From SZAS-103 sp038234715 (GTDB taxonomy: Bacteria > Pseudomonadota > Gammaproteobacteria > Xanthomonadales > Xanthomonadaceae), in NCBI GenBank assembly GCA_038234715.1, contig JBBQTD010000008.1, positions 56,010 to 120,009 of the forward strand: a stretch of 64,000 nt of DNA, given 5' to 3'. The first letter of the stretch is position 1; each line of letters starts with the position of its first letter. Below the pieces are notes generated by a model that ran no database searches, was not told the origin of the DNA, and saw only the letters and a program-made list of their open reading frames with translations. Made by a program: the position numbers and the translations under genes. Of the stretch, positions 63,790 to 64,000 are shown one piece after another.

Positions 63790-64000
63790 CTACGCGCCTT
63801 TCACCTTCAGCACGGCCTTCGCTGCATTCCTTCCACTCGCTCCACTGATGCCGCCGCCCCCGTGCACTCCGCTTCCACACAGGTACAAGCCATCGATCGG
63901 CGTGCGGTGGTTCGAGTAGCCAGGCATCGGGCGCATGAAGAACATCTGGTCGAGGATCAGCTGGCCGTGGTTGAGGTCGCCTTCGGTGAGGCCGTAGGTC
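63790..64000 (-). CDS. C-terminal part of a FAD/NAD(P)-dependent oxidoreductase (phytoene desaturase-like), cut by the window edge
   Basis: The last 69 complete residues of a leftward gene are visible. They contain TYGLTEGDLNHGQL, MFFMRPMPGYSNH, TPIDGLYLCGSGVHGGGGISG and GRNAAKAVL. The GLYLCGSGVHxGGG segment is the C-terminal FAD-binding motif of phytoene-desaturase-like and amine-oxidase-like flavoproteins (PYROXD2 group). The stop TAG lies at 63790-63792. The N terminus with the dinucleotide motif is outside the window. Confidence 0.85.
   Translation of the reverse strand, partial: TYGLTEGDLNHGQLILDQMFFMRPMPGYSNHRTPIDGLYLCGSGVHGGGGISGASGRNAAKAVLKVKGA

Overview
The window is a chromosomal segment of a high-GC gammaproteobacterium. 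Gene content and order point to the Lysobacterales (Xanthomonadales), probably near the Rhodanobacteraceae. The evidence is the order rpoE-rseA-mucD-lepA-lepB-DUF4845-rnc-era-recO, the order tmk-holB-pilZ behind a fab cluster, a Kdo kinase (KdkA) of the xanthomonad/Haemophilus type, ffs and tRNA-Ser beside dnaX, and nagZ-hpt-MTIP as in Pseudomonas and xanthomonads. This is inference from order and protein features; no search was run. The coding style is compact, with many ATGA, GTGA or TGATG junctions.

Layout. 1-5.4 kb: a secreted repeat protein, then a leftward efflux operon (TolC-like lipoprotein, permease, ATPase, membrane-fusion lipoprotein). 6.0-9.9 kb: tRNA-Ser(CGA), an acyltransferase, and LPS-core genes (DUF6165, GT9 heptosyltransferase, KdkA). 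9.8-16.2 kb: a metallo-beta-lactamase-fold hydrolase and moaA-moaC-moaD-moaE, then a very large beta-propeller protein. 16.2-21.4 kb: TPR-sulfotransferase, SRP RNA, tRNA-Ser(GGA), dnaX-ybaB-recR-hinT. 21.7-26.8 kb: the leftward transglutaminase/DUF58/MoxR trio, Maf and a small membrane protein. 26.9-37.9 kb: one long rightward run from yceD-rpmF through fabH-fabD-fabG-acpP-fabF to pabB-pabC-mltG-tmk-holB-pilZ, combining fatty acid synthesis, folate, cell wall and replication genes. 37.9-38.8 kb: a convergent gap holding a striking 42-bp tandem array. 38.8-50.7 kb: a fatty-acid oxidation enzyme, the envelope-stress operon rpoE-rseA-mucD, then lepA to recO and a response-regulator/Hpt protein. 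50.8-53.5 kb: a YdbH-like bridge protein with a YnbE/YdbL-type lipoprotein. 53.6-58.5 kb: rlmD, a CYTH protein, nagZ, hpt, MTIP and a putative oxygenase. 58.6-64 kb: leftward miscellany (DHCW cupin, secreted protein, SRPBCC, PhzF, beta-propeller lipoprotein-like protein, and the end of a FAD oxidoreductase).

Most of the window is housekeeping. The less ordinary signals are: a 12-unit 42-bp array whose complementary 8-mers are evenly spaced and can pair in two registers (38139-38642); a recR that appears to start at CTG inside a CTGA overlap with ybaB; a YnbE-like lipoprotein head joined to a YdbL domain next to YdbH; a dispersed-repeat-like 21-mer embedded in frame in the MTIP gene; plsX missing from its usual place before fabH; a near-consensus sigma-E promoter in front of rpoE; and a chain of hairpins between moaA and moaC.
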